Source: XYD12-FULL-36-8 sp964613805
Lineage (GTDB): Bacteria > Bacteroidota > Ignavibacteria > Ignavibacteriales > Ignavibacteriaceae
Direction of reading: 5' to 3'
NCBI GenBank assembly: GCA_964613805.1
Contig: CAZTJF010000016.1
Location: 34,693-98,692, forward strand
Length of the DNA stretch: 64,000 nucleotides
The notes beneath the pieces are model-generated. The model was not told the DNA's origin. It saw nothing but the letters and a program-made list of their open reading frames with translations, and did no database searches. The position numbers and the translations under genes are program-made. This document shows positions 45,417 to 54,264 of the stretch, piece by piece (position 1 is the stretch's first letter; every line of letters begins with the position of its first letter).

Positions 45417-48224
45417 ATGTGCAAAAGATACATGCTCTTTGGTTTTCTTTTTCTTTTCATGGTGTTATTTATTCCATCTTTAAATGCTCAACAGATTCTG
45501 GACAGTGCTAATGTGCTGTACATTGATAATACATCGGATAATAATACTGGTACAATCGGAACATTTATGAATGATCCCCGATACAAAGAATTTCCTCAAA
45601 CGCAAGTTGACCCTTCCTCCACTGATATTTACGGATTTTGGTCGAATAACTCAGTGGTTTATTGGGGTGGAAATCATCGAAGGGCGAGTCGTTTTGGTTC
45701 TGGAAATAATACAGGTGCTCATGTTCAATGGTATTGCACAGTTTATGAACCTGCTTACTATTTAGTTTATCATCATATGTATTCGGGTAATTCTACTACA
45801 AATGCTTATGTTAAATTTTATAGATTCGGTGAACCGATGGCAGTAGACAGTTTTCGATATAACATGCTCGAAAACAATGTACGCATTTTTAGTGGCTTGG
45901 TAAATGGCTTACCCACTTATACAACAAGTGAGGGCGGAAGTTGGAAACCATTAGGTCTTGTTCAACTTTTTCCTTCAGACAGCGCATTGACTGTAGAACT
46001 TGGATTGGATTCTCTGAGCGGGAACACATTGCGTGCAGATGCGATTGCTTTAGTTAGAAGCACTCAGACTGGTCCTGATCTTGAATTTGGCAGCAGAAGA
46101 TTTTCTCGCGTTTACACCCAAACTGGAACAGGTGACACAATCTGGCGTGAAAGTTTTTATAAGGATAGAGCCAGGTTAGATTTTACTGAAACAACATTCA
46201 AAGGGTCAGTATTCACTGATAAAAAAATCCAGTTGTATAATTTAGGTGCTGGTTCTTTAATTGTTAATGGATTTACGACTCAAACAAATCGATTTTCAGT
46301 AGTTACTTCAACACCCTTTACAATACTTCCAGGAGGTAAACAAGAAATAACAATAAGATTCGACCCTTTAGGGGAGGAAGTAACACTTGATACTTTAACT
46401 GTTTTTAGTAATGATCCACTAGAATCGGAAGCAACACTTCCGCTCTTAGGAACAGGCATCAATTATAACTTCATTCTGAATGCGAGCGCCGGTGGAACCG
46501 AACCGCACTGGAATGTTCCGACACCTGGCGGCATTTATGAGGAAGTTGGAGCCTTTTTAAACTCTACTGCAACACCGTGGTTTTATCCCATACCTGGTGG
46601 AAATTTATTTAGTCGTGTAAATACAGGTTCAGACCCTAACATTGGTGTGTTTTATAAATTTAATGTTCCGGATTCATTAACCGGCAATAGCTTTTTCCTT
46701 GAATATTCTGGTCCTGCAGGTTCATCCAACGCAGCACAGAATGCCACAGTTGATGTCGTTACTCCATTCTATGTAAATCCAAACCCTGCTTTAGGTGATA
46801 CACAACGAGTGACGGGTATAAATTTACGTGGAGTTCAGACGAACAATCTATGGGTGAGGTTTGGAGGAAACAAAGTGTTTACTCTAAATGGCGGTGGACA
46901 AACCGTCGTACGAATGACTAATCCTAACCAAGGGGCAGATCTTTTAAGAGCCGATTTACTTAGAGTTAGATTAGTCCCTATTGCACCAACAATTTCTACT
47001 TCATTGGATGATGATGTAACTCCTCGGTTATTAAGTTTTGGTTCCGTATCAATTTATGATTCGATAAGATTGGCTCAATTCAATTATCAAAAATCATTTA
47101 TCATCGGCTCGAATGGAGAAACTCCGCTTCGGATAGACACAATTTATTTAAGATCAGGTGGATTAATGAACATTGTTAATTTGCCCACATTTCCCATTAC
47201 TCTACCTGCAATTGATGGTGAATTGAATTTGGTAGTTGAATTCCTGCCTGATTCAATTAGACTTTATACTGATAGTCTTGTAATAATTTCTAATGATCCT
47301 GATGATTCTTTAATAACTGTTAGAGTAAGTGGACAAGGTGTCGGAACAGGTATAACCGTTGATGATTCAGATCCAACGACTTACATATTCCCTCCAGATG
47401 TTCAAAATTGGGTCGGAACTCCAGACCCAGCAAATTTGGATAAATGGTATCGCATTTCAGGTTCCGGCATTAACTTAACAAGAATGTTTGCATATATTTA
47501 TTTCAATCCTCCAACAGAATTGCAATCAGTTGAGTGGTATCCTGAAATTCCAAGGAAGCCTGGAAGTACTACAGACGAACCCGATAGTTTTGATGTTTTT
47601 GTTCAGATACCAATTAACTCAACAAACAGTACTCCAACCGCAAGATATCGCATCAATCATTTTAATGGGATAACTGACACAATCATTTCTCAATACAATA
47701 GAACTTTGAATGATGGTAAAATTCCATTAGGAAGATATACATTCCTAAGAGGCGGCAGAGATTCTCACGGAAGTGGAACAGTTTATGGTTCTGTTTACCT
47801 TCTGAATGATACAGCATTAGTAAGTGCATTTTATCAGGATAGTTTAGTAAATACTGCCCGGCAAGATTCACATTTAGTTCGAGCAGATGCATTGATTCTT
47901 GAACAGGCAGGGATAGTTGGTATTTTTGAACCAGATTTTATTCCATTAGAATTTTCTTTGAGTCAGAATTATCCTAATCCATTTAACCCTGTAACTCAAA
48001 TTCGATATACTTTACCGCAGCTTGCGAATGTATCATTAAAAATATATGATATACTTGGAAGAGAAGTAAAGACTCTTGTTAATAGAGAACAAGCACCTGG
48101 AGCTTATAGAATTGAATGGAATGGTACAAATAACTATGGTGTGCAAGTTTCATCCGGCATGTACATATACAGGGTTGTAGCCGGGAAATTTGTTCAAACC
48201 AAAAAGATGATGTTCTTGAAGTAA
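45417..48224 (+). CDS. Large secreted protein with type IX-like C-terminal sorting domain
   Basis: 935 residues from the ATG at 45417, 5 nt after GGAGG (45407-45411); the ATG at 45405 overlaps that site. Signal peptide ends LNAQQ. Order: golvesin/xanthan-lyase-like domain (~20-225), choice-of-anchor (ASPM/Hydin-like) domain (~266-348; FSNDPLESEATLPLLGTG), a second golvesin-like domain (~350-525), second choice-of-anchor domain (~538-643; SNDPDDSLITVRVSGQG), a third golvesin-like region (~645-830), and the sorting domain (~848-935) with SQNYPNPFNPVTQIRYTLP, IYDILGREVKTLV and SSGMYIYRVVAGKF. The three golvesin-like modules end in matching LRADA-type strands. A surface-displayed or released protein. 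A terminator follows. Confidence 0.88.
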   Translation: MCKRYMLFGFLFLFMVLFIPSLNAQQILDSANVLYIDNTSDNNTGTIGTFMNDPRYKEFPQTQVDPSSTDIYGFWSNNSVVYWGGNHRRASRFGSGNNTGAHVQWYCTVYEPAYYLVYHHMYSGNSTTNAYVKFYRFGEPMAVDSFRYNMLENNVRIFSGLVNGLPTYTTSEGGSWKPLGLVQLFPSDSALTVELGLDSLSGNTLRADAIALVRSTQTGPDLEFGSRRFSRVYTQTGTGDTIWRESFYKDRARLDFTETTFKGSVFTDKKIQLYNLGAGSLIVNGFTTQTNRFSVVTSTPFTILPGGKQEITIRFDPLGEEVTLDTLTVFSNDPLESEATLPLLGTGINYNFILNASAGGTEPHWNVPTPGGIYEEVGAFLNSTATPWFYPIPGGNLFSRVNTGSDPNIGVFYKFNVPDSLTGNSFFLEYSGPAGSSNAAQNATVDVVTPFYVNPNPALGDTQRVTGINLRGVQTNNLWVRFGGNKVFTLNGGGQTVVRMTNPNQGADLLRADLLRVRLVPIAPTISTSLDDDVTPRLLSFGSVSIYDSIRLAQFNYQKSFIIGSNGETPLRIDTIYLRSGGLMNIVNLPTFPITLPAIDGELNLVVEFLPDSIRLYTDSLVIISNDPDDSLITVRVSGQGVGTGITVDDSDPTTYIFPPDVQNWVGTPDPANLDKWYRISGSGINLTRMFAYIYFNPPTELQSVEWYPEIPRKPGSTTDEPDSFDVFVQIPINSTNSTPTARYRINHFNGITDTIISQYNRTLNDGKIPLGRYTFLRGGRDSHGSGTVYGSVYLLNDTALVSAFYQDSLVNTARQDSHLVRADALILEQAGIVGIFEPDFIPLEFSLSQNYPNPFNPVTQIRYTLPQLANVSLKIYDILGREVKTLVNREQAPGAYRIEWNGTNNYGVQVSSGMYIYRVVAGKFVQTKKMMFLK

Positions 48225-48248
48225 TTCGGAGAATTGTGTTATCATAAT

Positions 48249-48278
48249 AAAAAGGCGATCTCTCGATCGCCTTTTTTA
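48249..48278 (+). terminator. Rho-independent terminator
   Basis: AAAGGCGATC (48251-48260) pairs with GATCGCCTTT (48265-48274), loop TCTC, with A-run before and T-run after. It could work in both directions. It closes the envelope island. Confidence 0.9.
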
Positions 48279-48313
48279 TTGGGTGAAATTCTCTTTTTTC
48301 TTCATATGTATTT

Positions 48314-48337
48314 CTTTATTTTTGTTCAAAAATAAAG
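48314..48337. repeat. AT-rich perfect hairpin upstream of def
   Basis: CTTTATTTTT (48314-48323) pairs with AAAAATAAAG (48328-48337), loop GTTC. It lies 22 nt before the def start; it could be part of the leader or a weak terminator for the opposite strand. Confidence 0.4.
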
Positions 48338-48359
48338 CGAAAAAAATCAGAGAATTTGA

Positions 48360-48923
48360 ATGTCTATTATTCCAATTTCGGTCTATGGTGATAAAATCCT
48401 TCGAAAAAAAGCTCGATTAGTTAAGAATGTAGATTTATTAACCATCGAACTTATTAAAAACATGTTTGAAACCATGCGTAATGCAAATGGCATCGGTTTG
48501 GCTGCCACACAAGTCGGAATTGATCAATCAATTTTTGTAGTTGATTTGTCACAAGTCGAAGATTATGAAAAGTCAAAACCGATGGTTCTTATCAATCCGC
48601 AAATCCTGGATTTTGCCGATAGAAAAGTTGTAATAGAGGAGGGTTGTCTAAGTATACCGGATGTAAGATATGAAGTCGAACGACCGGAAACAATCTTTAT
48701 CAAATATTTTGACACTGATCTTAAGGAACAATCATTTGAAGCAACAAAGTTGTTTGCTCGTGTGATGCAGCATGAGCAAGATCATCTGAATGGAGTTTTG
48801 TTTACGGATCATTTAGATGAAGATTCAAAAAAGAAATTGATAAAATCTTTAGAGAAAATTAAAAAAAGGGAGATCGAAACTGACTATCCGATAGTTATTA
48901 AGAGAAGTTATCAACTTAAATGA
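48360..48923 (+). CDS. def: Peptide deformylase
   Basis: 187 residues, standard length. Removes the formyl group from nascent proteins. All three motifs are present: GIGLAATQVG (44-53), EEGCLSIP with metal ligand C96, and QHEQDHLNG with H138, catalytic E139 and H142. Its stop codon overlaps the fmt start (ATGA), the classic def-fmt operon. Confidence 0.97.
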   Translation: MSIIPISVYGDKILRKKARLVKNVDLLTIELIKNMFETMRNANGIGLAATQVGIDQSIFVVDLSQVEDYEKSKPMVLINPQILDFADRKVVIEEGCLSIPDVRYEVERPETIFIKYFDTDLKEQSFEATKLFARVMQHEQDHLNGVLFTDHLDEDSKKKLIKSLEKIKKREIETDYPIVIKRSYQLK

Positions 48924-49828
48924 AAATTATTTTTTGGGGCACGCCTGATTTCGCTGTTCCTTCGCTTAAAATTCTTTTCGAAAATAATCATCAGATACTT
49001 GCGGTTGTAACTGCACTTGATAAAGAACGCGGCAGAGGACGAAAGCTCTCATTCACACCAATAAAAAATTTTGCAATTCAAAATAATATTCCTGTTCTTC
49101 AACCTGAAAAATTTAAATCAGAAGATTTTATTGCCACACTAAAAACATTCGACGGCGATTTGTACGTTGTGGTAGCGTTTAAAATATTACCGAGAGAAAT
49201 TTTTGCAATTCCTAAACACGGCTCTTTTAATTTGCATGCTTCGCTTCTGCCTAAGTATAGAGGTGCCGCCCCAATACAGTGGGCATTGATTAAAGGTGAA
49301 ACTGAAACAGGAGTTACAACATTTGCTCTTGAGGAAAAGGTCGACACGGGAAATATTTATCTCCAAAAGAAAATTCCCATTTTTCCGGAAGATAATTTTG
49401 GGACGCTGCACGATAAACTAAGTCTGTTTGGTGCCGAAGTTGTTCTTGAAACTGTAAACATAATTAAAAATGGAACTGCCAAATTGCAAAGGCAATCAGA
49501 TGAATTAGCAACTCCTGCTCCTAAAATCACAAAAGAGATGATGCAAATTGATTGGAATAAATCAGCAGAAGAAATTCATAATTTAGTAAGAGCATTTTCA
49601 CCTTATCCAGGTGCAATTTTTATCCACAATGACAAATTGGTAAAAATCTTTAGAACAAATATTGATACCAATAAGAAGCTTGTTCCCGGAAAATTCTCGG
49701 AAATAAAAGATCAATTATTTGTTGGATGTGGAAATGGAGTTATTGAAATCTTGGAAATTCAATTTGAAGGACGAAAAAAGATGACCGCTGCAGAATTCCT
49801 TCGAGGATATAGTTTCTCCAGCCATTGA
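48920..49828 (+). CDS. fmt: Methionyl-tRNA formyltransferase
   Basis: 302 residues. Formylates initiator Met-tRNA using 10-formyl-THF. The N-terminal Rossmann-like domain has FWGTPDFAVPSL, the catalytic N104/H106 in FNLHASLLPKYRGAAPI, and D142 in KVDTGNIY. The C-terminal OB-like domain (~205-300) has VRAFSPYPGA. Start ATG overlaps the def stop by 4 nt. Confidence 0.97.
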   Translation: MKIIFWGTPDFAVPSLKILFENNHQILAVVTALDKERGRGRKLSFTPIKNFAIQNNIPVLQPEKFKSEDFIATLKTFDGDLYVVVAFKILPREIFAIPKHGSFNLHASLLPKYRGAAPIQWALIKGETETGVTTFALEEKVDTGNIYLQKKIPIFPEDNFGTLHDKLSLFGAEVVLETVNIIKNGTAKLQRQSDELATPAPKITKEMMQIDWNKSAEEIHNLVRAFSPYPGAIFIHNDKLVKIFRTNIDTNKKLVPGKFSEIKDQLFVGCGNGVIEILEIQFEGRKKMTAAEFLRGYSFSSH

Positions 49829-49879
49829 ATCATTTCTTAATGAAATTTGTTGAAGTTGCAATGAATAAAATAGAAACAA

Positions 49880-51247
49880 ATGAAATATCATAAGACAATT
49901 CTAGATGCAGTGGGAAAAACTCCACTCGTTAAACTTAATCGTATTAGTAAAAATTTAAAACCGCAAATATTTGCTAAACTTGAGTCTGCAAATCCCGGCG
50001 GCAGCGTAAAGGATCGTATAGGAATTTCCATGATTGAGCATGCCGAAAAAAAAGGTTTGCTTAAATCTGGAGGAACTGTAATCGAGGCAACAAGCGGGAA
50101 TACCGGAATAGGGTTAGCTCTTGCATGTGCTGTGAAAGGATATAAATCAATTTTTGTTGTGACCGACAAAGTCAGCACAGAAAAAATAAACTATTTAAAA
50201 GCTTTAGGTGGTGATGTAATAGTTGTTTCAAATGCGGTCAAACAGGATTCCCCTGAGTATTACATTAATGTTGCCAAAAGAATAAATAAAGAGATGCCGA
50301 ATTCCTTATTTATGTATCAGTATTCAAATCCGGCAAATCCTGAAATTCATTACAACACAACAGGTCCAGAAATTTGGGAACATACAGACGGAAAAATAAC
50401 TCACTTTGTCTCCGGAATTGGAACCGGTGGTACAATTAGCGGGGTAGGAAAGTATTTAAAAGAAAAAAGTAAGGATATCCAGATCGTTGGTGCTGATCCT
50501 TATGGCTCAATATTTAAAACTTATAAAGAAACCGGGGAGCTTACTCCTGGTGTGCCATATCTTGTTGAAGGAATTGGTCAAGATTGCCTCCCAGAGAACG
50601 TGATGTTTGAATACATTGATCGGATTATCAATGTTTATGATGCGGATTCATTTAACTATGCACGAATTCTTACTCGCGAAGAAGGAATTTTTTGCGGAGG
50701 CAGTACAGGTACCATTGTATCTGCAACATTGCAGCTTGCAAAAGAATTAGATAAAAATGAAGTAATTGTTTTTATTGTTTGTGATACGGGCGAAAGATAT
50801 CTCTCCAAATTTCATAGTGATGAATGGCTTCGAGATAAGCGGCTCTTACCCGCTGAAATCAGAACTCTTCAAGACATTATCACTTCCAAGCGAAATGAAG
50901 GTGGTAAAGCGTTAGCATTTCTTTATCCAACAGACAAAGTTATTAAAGCATTTGAGTTGATTAACACTTCTGGCTATTCCCAAATTCCAGTTATTGATCA
51001 TGGTGAATCTATTGGAAGTATCAAGGAAGCAAAATTGATGAGCCGTTTAATAAAAGAACCAAAACTTTTTGATCTCACAGTTGATCAAGTTATGGAAGCA
51101 GGATTTCCAGCATTAGATCAAAGGACAGAACTTGAAAGTGTTCGAAAATATTTGGGGGATTCTCCGGCAGTTCTCGTAACTGAATATGGCAGAATTATTG
51201 ACATCGTTACAAGATACGATATGCTCCAACATACTAAATTATCTTAA
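49880..51247 (+). CDS. cbs: Cystathionine beta-synthase (PLP domain plus CBS pair)
   Basis: 455 residues. PLP fold type II domain (~1-320): PLP Lys44 in GGSVKDRIG, phosphate-binding EATSGNTGIGLA and GIGTGGTISGVGKYL. A C-terminal pair of CBS modules (~330-455) follows (SGYSQIPVIDHGESIGSIKE, DSPAVLVTEYGRIIDIVTRYD). There is no heme-binding N-terminal extension. Makes cystathionine from homocysteine and serine in the cytoplasm; a cysteine-synthase activity is possible. The next gene, 22 nt downstream, would split cystathionine to cysteine, so the pair forms the reverse transsulfuration route. Confidence 0.92.
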   Translation: MKYHKTILDAVGKTPLVKLNRISKNLKPQIFAKLESANPGGSVKDRIGISMIEHAEKKGLLKSGGTVIEATSGNTGIGLALACAVKGYKSIFVVTDKVSTEKINYLKALGGDVIVVSNAVKQDSPEYYINVAKRINKEMPNSLFMYQYSNPANPEIHYNTTGPEIWEHTDGKITHFVSGIGTGGTISGVGKYLKEKSKDIQIVGADPYGSIFKTYKETGELTPGVPYLVEGIGQDCLPENVMFEYIDRIINVYDADSFNYARILTREEGIFCGGSTGTIVSATLQLAKELDKNEVIVFIVCDTGERYLSKFHSDEWLRDKRLLPAEIRTLQDIITSKRNEGGKALAFLYPTDKVIKAFELINTSGYSQIPVIDHGESIGSIKEAKLMSRLIKEPKLFDLTVDQVMEAGFPALDQRTELESVRKYLGDSPAVLVTEYGRIIDIVTRYDMLQHTKLS

Positions 51248-51269
51248 ATAAATTTAAAGGAAATGAATA

Positions 51270-52403
51270 ATGGGCTTTTCAACTGATGCAATTCATGCAG
51301 GGCAAATACCTGATCCAACAACAGGCGCAGTTATAACACCAATTTATCAAACATCAACTTATGCACAAGATGTACTTGGGAAAAATAAAGGATTTGAATA
51401 TGGGAGAACTCATAATCTCACCCGCAGTGCTTTAGAAGCTAATATAGCTGCACTTGAAAAAGGGAAGTATGGAATTGCATTTTCATCAGGACTTGCTGCT
51501 GCCCATGCTTTAATGAGTCTCGTGAAAAGTGGAGATCATGTCATTGTTTCAAACAATGTTTATGGCGGAACTTATCGGTTGTATGAACTAAACATGAAAG
51601 ATTATGGAATTGATTTTTCTTGGGTTGATACTTCAGATTTGAAAAACATTGAGTCAGCAATTAAACCAACTACTAAAATGGTTTTTGTAGAAACACCGAC
51701 TAACCCAATGTTAAATCTGACTGACCTTGAAGGCACAGCAAAAATATGTAAGAAAAATAATCTGATTAGTGTGGTTGATAATACTTTTATGAGTCCATAC
51801 TTTCAAAATCCACTCTCATTTGGATGCGACATTGTTCTTCACAGCCAAACTAAGTACATAAATGGGCACAGCGATGTGATAGGAGGAATTTTAGTTACAA
51901 GTGATGACAAAATTCATTCTCGCATAAGACATATTCAAAATGCGGTCGGTTCGGTTCCCTCGCCTTTTGATTGTTGGTTAATTCTTAGATCCACTAAAAC
52001 ACTTTCAGTGAGGATGGAAAGACACAACTACAATGCCCAGCAGTTTGTTAATTATCTTACGAATTCGAGAATTGCCAAAAAGATTTATTATCCGGGATTA
52101 GTCAGTCATCCCCAACACGAGCTTGCAAAAAAACAAATGCGCGGATTTGGAGGAATGATTTCTGCTGACTTTGGTGATGTGGAGACTGCGAAGAAAATTC
52201 TCAACAACGTTAAAATATTTACATTGGGAGAAAGTTTAGGCGGAGTTGAAAGTTTAATTAGTCATCCCGCAACAATGACGCACGCTTCAGTTCCAAAGGC
52301 AGAGCGAGAAAGAATGGGATTAACGGACAGTTTAGTTCGCTTTTCTGTTGGATTGGAAGATATTGAAGATCTGATACAAGATGTCATGAATACAATCAAA
52401 TAG
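51270..52403 (+). CDS. Cystathionine gamma-lyase/synthase
   Basis: 377 residues of the Cys/Met-metabolism PLP family. The N-terminus FSTDAIHAGQIPDPTTGAVI, the segment FVETPTNPMLNLTDL, PLP-binding K195 in HSQTKYINGHSD, and ESLGGVESLISHPATMTHA are diagnostic. Distinguishing gamma-lyase from gamma-synthase by sequence is difficult. The adjacent beta-synthase gene favours gamma-lyase, making cysteine from cystathionine. AAAGGAAATG precedes the ATG. Confidence 0.93.
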   Translation: MGFSTDAIHAGQIPDPTTGAVITPIYQTSTYAQDVLGKNKGFEYGRTHNLTRSALEANIAALEKGKYGIAFSSGLAAAHALMSLVKSGDHVIVSNNVYGGTYRLYELNMKDYGIDFSWVDTSDLKNIESAIKPTTKMVFVETPTNPMLNLTDLEGTAKICKKNNLISVVDNTFMSPYFQNPLSFGCDIVLHSQTKYINGHSDVIGGILVTSDDKIHSRIRHIQNAVGSVPSPFDCWLILRSTKTLSVRMERHNYNAQQFVNYLTNSRIAKKIYYPGLVSHPQHELAKKQMRGFGGMISADFGDVETAKKILNNVKIFTLGESLGGVESLISHPATMTHASVPKAERERMGLTDSLVRFSVGLEDIEDLIQDVMNTIK

Positions 52404-52469
52404 TCTTCTAATTTATAACTAAATTTCATGTGTCGAAATATATTATTTGACATCAAAAAAAGAATTAAT

Positions 52470-53294
52470 ATGAAGAAAATAAAAATGTTCATCCCGTTCC
52501 TAATTATATTAATAACAAGCGTTTTACCCGCCCAACAGGATACTATTGAAATTTATATCATTGATAATTTTGTCACACCAGAGGTTCCTCATAAGTTGAT
52601 GCTTTCGTTTTTCACTAGCGATGTTTGTAAATCAAAGCTTAACCTCAATGGAACAACCGAGATAATGATTTCAAACGAACTAACTGATAACCATAAAATA
52701 CAAGTTGATTTAACAAACCATGTTGTGACTGATAAAATAAATTATTTTACAATTATTGTTGAAGATGAATTAGGTAATACTTATTCAAGCGAAAGAGATG
52801 AATTTGAAATTCCCAAAGAAATAATTGTTGAAGGCGGTTCAAATATATTAATGTTCTGTTTGTTTGGCGGCGTGGTATTTGCTTTGCCATCCCCGGTTTT
52901 TGTTGCTGCAAAGCACGATCAGTACTTCAGTTTTACAAAAGAAATACCGTTAATTTTTTTAAGATCAAGCGGGTATAATTATCCAGCCGGATATTTCTCG
53001 GTTGAGTATTCTCATATTATAAATGCTCCAATTAAAAATTATTTTAGAACTGGTTATAAGCATATTATTGAAATTCCTGGACTAGAATATATCTCTCCAG
53101 GTATAAATTACATGACAAATTTTAAAGGATTCAATGGAATAAGTCCGGAATTATCCCTTGGGTTATTCAAGTTATTCAACACCTTTACTGTCTATTCCCG
53201 TTACCGATTTAATGCTAAGCCGGGTGAACCGGGGAGTGAGTTTCATGAATTTTCTATTGGATTATATTCCGGTTTCTTCGCCATTTATTTTTAG
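52470..53294 (+). CDS. Secreted protein of unknown function
   Basis: 274 residues from the ATG at 52470; an in-frame ATG at 52428 gives a charged leader that would spoil the signal peptide. Signal peptide ends VLPAQQ. The first ~100 mature residues form a beta-sandwich-like domain (KLNLNGTTEIMISNEL, YFTIIVEDELGN). Then comes a Gly/Phe hydrophobic helix (~130-150; NILMFCLFGGVVFALPSPVFV) and a beta-strand-rich end (YFSVEYSHIIN, FHEFSIGLYSGFFAIYF) that looks barrel-like with a terminal Phe. No family recognised. It lies 5 nt before a GNAT gene. Confidence 0.6.
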   Translation: MKKIKMFIPFLIILITSVLPAQQDTIEIYIIDNFVTPEVPHKLMLSFFTSDVCKSKLNLNGTTEIMISNELTDNHKIQVDLTNHVVTDKINYFTIIVEDELGNTYSSERDEFEIPKEIIVEGGSNILMFCLFGGVVFALPSPVFVAAKHDQYFSFTKEIPLIFLRSSGYNYPAGYFSVEYSHIINAPIKNYFRTGYKHIIEIPGLEYISPGINYMTNFKGFNGISPELSLGLFKLFNTFTVYSRYRFNAKPGEPGSEFHEFSIGLYSGFFAIYF

Positions 53295-53299
53295 ATCAA

Positions 53300-54208
53300 A
53301 TGATAATTGAAAATTTTTCTGAGGAATATCTTAAGCCAGTCGCTAAACTTTGCCGGCAAAATATGTATCGAGATATTATGCCGGACTTCCTTCTGAAAGA
53401 AAAAACTCTTAGTGATCCTGATTACAATCCCGAAATGACTCTTGTCGGTTTATTGGAATCTGAGAAATCAACAATTGCATTCATTCAAGGAGTAGTTAGA
53501 GAAAGAGAGAATGGTAAAGTCGGATATGTAAAATTACTCTGCGTTGATTCGAATTGGAGACGAAATGGTTATGCAAAAATGCTTTACGAAAGTGTTGAGC
53601 AAAAGATGAAGAAGCATGGTGTTAAGCAAATTCGAATATATGAATCCTGGCCAAATTATTTCATGCCTGGAGTAGATGCGTTTTACACAGAAGCTGTTTG
53701 CTTTTTTGAACGGCTTGGTTACAAAAAATTTGGAGATACATCAAACTTAACTGCTGATCTTTCATTACAAATTTTTGATACTGAAGTTGAAGAAATGAAA
53801 TTATTACAAGAAAAAATAATTTTTCGCAGAGCCAGTGTAAGCGATAAAGAAAATATTATTAAATGGCTTCAAGCAAAATTTCCTGCATGGATTGGTGAAG
53901 TTACTTCTGCATATCAAAATAACCCTATCACATTGTTCATCTGTGAACATGAAGGAAAACTAATAGCATTTTCTGCTCATGAAGGAAATAACAAGGGTAT
54001 CGGATGGTTCGGTCCAATGGGTACTGATACTGTTTTGCGCGGCAAAGGAATCGGAGGGATTCTCCTAAGAAAATGTCTTAAGGACATGAAAGAAATGGGA
54101 TTTGTTAAGGCGATCATTCCTTGGGTGGGTCCAATTCCATTTTACATGCTTTATGCTAATGCAAAAGTTGAACGAGTATTTTGGAGATATGAAAAAATTA
54201 TGGAATGA
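53300..54208 (+). CDS. Double-domain GNAT acetyltransferase
   Basis: 302 residues with two GNAT folds. Domain 1 (~1-155) has an acetyl-CoA loop VDSNWRRNGYAKML, and an aromatic ESWPNYFMPGVDAFYTEAV segment before FFERLGYKKFGD. Domain 2 (~168-302) has GTDTVLRGKGIGGILLRKCL and PWVGPIPFYMLYANAKVERVFWRYEK. The second loop R-G-K-G-I-G-G is closest to the ideal Q/RxxGxG/A. Substrate unknown; the wide aromatic pocket suggests a small molecule rather than a protein, which is inference. Cytosolic. Confidence 0.85.
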   Translation: MIIENFSEEYLKPVAKLCRQNMYRDIMPDFLLKEKTLSDPDYNPEMTLVGLLESEKSTIAFIQGVVRERENGKVGYVKLLCVDSNWRRNGYAKMLYESVEQKMKKHGVKQIRIYESWPNYFMPGVDAFYTEAVCFFERLGYKKFGDTSNLTADLSLQIFDTEVEEMKLLQEKIIFRRASVSDKENIIKWLQAKFPAWIGEVTSAYQNNPITLFICEHEGKLIAFSAHEGNNKGIGWFGPMGTDTVLRGKGIGGILLRKCLKDMKEMGFVKAIIPWVGPIPFYMLYANAKVERVFWRYEKIME

Positions 54209-54264
54209 TTTTATCCTCCAAATTGTTCTACTTTTAATTAAGCAATTTTACCTCAATTTTCAGC

